The notes under the pieces were generated by a model that saw nothing but the letters and a program-made list of their open reading frames with translations, had not been told where the DNA came from and did not search any database. This document shows positions 14,553-15,809 of a stretch of DNA of 15,809 nt, in pieces. The translations under genes were made by a program, and so were the position numbers. The DNA is taken from NCBI GenBank assembly GCA_020430005.1, contig JAGQKQ010000018.1, positions 1-15,809 on the forward strand, given 5' to 3'. This stretch comes from Candidatus Omnitrophota bacterium. Lineage in GTDB: Bacteria > Omnitrophota > Gorgyraeia > Zapsychrales > Zapsychraceae. The stretch's first letter is position 1; every line of letters starts with the position of its first letter.

Positions 14553-15809
14553 TGAACCCGAGCCTTCTTCACCGCCTGTACCCAGCCCTGATAAAGTTGA
14601 TCTCTCTGCGCTTTTTTCATTTTTGGTTTAAAGACCTTATCGGTTTTTACGGCCTTCATCAACTGTGTCTTTGTTTTAAAAACGTTAACTTTTCGCCCTG
14701 CCAACAGGGCGACCCCGAACGCTGTCGAGTCGACATTGACCGGTCTTTTAATCTGACAACTTAGAATATCCGCCTGAAACTGCATCAAGAATTCGTTGGC
14801 GCAGGCACCTCCGTCAACTTTTAATATCGAAATGTTCTTTCGTGCTTCCTTTTTCATCAAATCAAAAACGTCTTTGACTTGATAAGCGATGGACTCAAGA
14901 GCCGCCCGTGTAATATGCTGATAGTTCGCGCCCCGGGTTAATCCTGTAATAATACCACGGGCCTGACTATCCCAATACGGAGCTCCTAATCCGGCAAAGG
15001 CCGGAACAAAATAAACGCCATTCGTATCACGAACTCCCTGGATTAACTTTTCCGAATCCGACGATTTTTTGATAACCTGTAATTGATCCCTTAACCATTG
15101 CACAACAGCCCCGGCAATAAAAACAGATCCTTCCAACGCATACACCGGGCGTCCCTCGGCATCACTGGCAATCGTTGATAACAAACCTCCGCGGGATGTC
15201 ATTAACTTCTTTCCCGTATTTAAAACAATAAAACATCCTGTGCCATATGTGTTTTTTACCGTTCCGGGATCAAAACACCCTTGCCCATATAGGGCCGCCT
15301 GCTGATCGCCCAAGACAGCCGCGATAGGAATCCCGGTGGGCAGGCCTGTAGCTTTACTTTTGGCGTGTCCAAAAATCGAGCCGGAATTTTGTACGGACGG
15401 AAGTATTTTTTGCGGAATATCAAACAACTTTAACAGCTCTTTGTCCCAATTCCGTTCTCGGATATTAAAAATCAACGTGCGTGACGCGTTAGTCATATCG
15501 GTCACGTGGGATTCTCCCGCTGTCAATTTCCAAATAAGCCAGCTGTCAATTGTTCCGAAACAAATATCTCCCCGAAGGGCGCGGGATCTTAATCCTTTAG
15601 TATTATCGAGCAGCCATTTAATTTTTGTTCCGGAAAAGTAGGGATCAAGAACCAGCCCTGTTTTCTTCTTTATAAGTACTTCTTTGCTTTTATATTTTTT
15701 CTGAGCGCATATATCCGCCGTGCGCCGGCATTGCCATACAATGGCCTTTCCCACCGGCTTGGATGTCTTTCGGTCCCATAAAACAGTCGTCTCTCTTTGA
15801 TTGGTAATG
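14549..15809 (-). CDS. glpK: Glycerol kinase (5' end beyond the window)
   Basis: The C-terminal 419 residues of glycerol kinase, which phosphorylates glycerol with ATP to glycerol-3-phosphate, the substrate of GlpD. The frame stays open to the window edge and its first visible residues, ITNQRETTVLWDRKTSKP, match the family about 80 residues in, so the gene is cut and not truncated; a GTG at 15752-15754 is not the start. Visible motifs are IVWQCRRTADIC, LDPYFSGTKIKW, GDQQAALYGQ, KNTYGTGCF, the catalytic-Asp segment FAGLGAPYWD, GLTRGANYQHITRAALESIAYQ and VDGGACANEFLMQFQADIL. Nothing looks degenerate. Its TGA stop overlaps the glpD ATG by 4 nt, a coupled glpKD operon. No glpF facilitator lies in the window; it could be upstream. 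Confidence 0.97.
   Translation of the reverse strand, partial: ITNQRETTVLWDRKTSKPVGKAIVWQCRRTADICAQKKYKSKEVLIKKKTGLVLDPYFSGTKIKWLLDNTKGLRSRALRGDICFGTIDSWLIWKLTAGESHVTDMTNASRTLIFNIRERNWDKELLKLFDIPQKILPSVQNSGSIFGHAKSKATGLPTGIPIAAVLGDQQAALYGQGCFDPGTVKNTYGTGCFIVLNTGKKLMTSRGGLLSTIASDAEGRPVYALEGSVFIAGAVVQWLRDQLQVIKKSSDSEKLIQGVRDTNGVYFVPAFAGLGAPYWDSQARGIITGLTRGANYQHITRAALESIAYQVKDVFDLMKKEARKNISILKVDGGACANEFLMQFQADILSCQIKRPVNVDSTAFGVALLAGRKVNVFKTKTQLMKAVKTDKVFKPKMKKAQRDQLYQGWVQAVKKARVQ

Noticed and set aside
15752..15754. GTG as the start of glpK
   Set aside because: The upstream in-frame sequence to the window edge is a good match to the glycerol kinase family, so the gene continues beyond the window.
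1..15809. Search for CRISPR arrays, insertion sequences, phage genes, toxin-antitoxin pairs or defence systems
   Set aside because: No direct-repeat array, transposase, integrase, terminal repeats next to the tRNA gene or recognisable defence domain was seen; the window is core metabolism and signalling.

Overview
This 15.8-kb window is a gene-dense bacterial chromosome segment with moderate-to-low GC, almost no intergenic space, and nothing that looks mobile: no insertion sequence, CRISPR array, phage gene or integration scar. Gene content (FIST/histidine-kinase signalling, bacterial CarAB/PurF/PyrG, GlpK/GlpD, a Flp/class III-type prepilin with a CGDG-type cysteine tail) fits an uncultured Gram-negative lineage. 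The pilin and overall style remind me of Candidatus Omnitrophota, but this is an impression and cannot be proven from the window.

Left part (1-3663, plus strand): a three-gene signalling unit made of a stand-alone FIST-domain sensor, a membrane-anchored GAF histidine kinase 4 nt downstream, and a response regulator whose output is a degenerate-looking GGDEF domain (GGDDF, no RxxD inhibitory site). It ends tail-to-tail against the minus-strand genes, the two stop codons sharing the bases TTAA.

Middle (3660-12976, minus strand): one long apparent transcription unit read right to left. It starts at a near-consensus promoter (TTGACA, 16-nt spacer, extended TATAGT) and runs carA, carB, purF, pyrG, tRNA-Leu(GAG), a polytopic membrane protein, a ribulose-phosphate 3-epimerase-family gene and a small prepilin. 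Gaps are -13 to +13 nt until the last one (49 nt). CarA, PurF and PyrG are all glutamine amidotransferases. CarAB makes carbamoyl phosphate (pyrimidines, arginine), PurF commits PRPP to purines, PyrG makes CTP, and the epimerase belongs to the pentose phosphate pathway that supplies ribose phosphate. The tRNA gene sits 6 nt after pyrG and 11 nt before the membrane-protein start, so RNA processing must cut the mRNA there.

Right part (13005-15809, minus strand): glpK (5' end cut by the window edge) and glpD overlap by ATGA and convert glycerol to glycerol-3-phosphate and then to dihydroxyacetone phosphate. GlpD carries four C-terminal cysteines in a spacing very close to the BFD-type [2Fe-2S] domain of anaerobic GlpA. 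A hairpin without a T-tract follows glpD just before the carA promoter.

I found no obviously new multi-gene system. The points most worth a second look are the tRNA embedded in the nucleotide operon, the GlpD cysteine set, the altered epimerase, and the orphan cysteine-tailed prepilin. Several start codons need correction from a naive reading: carA starts at 12884 and not 12950, purF uses GTG, the prepilin uses TTG, and glpK is 5'-partial.
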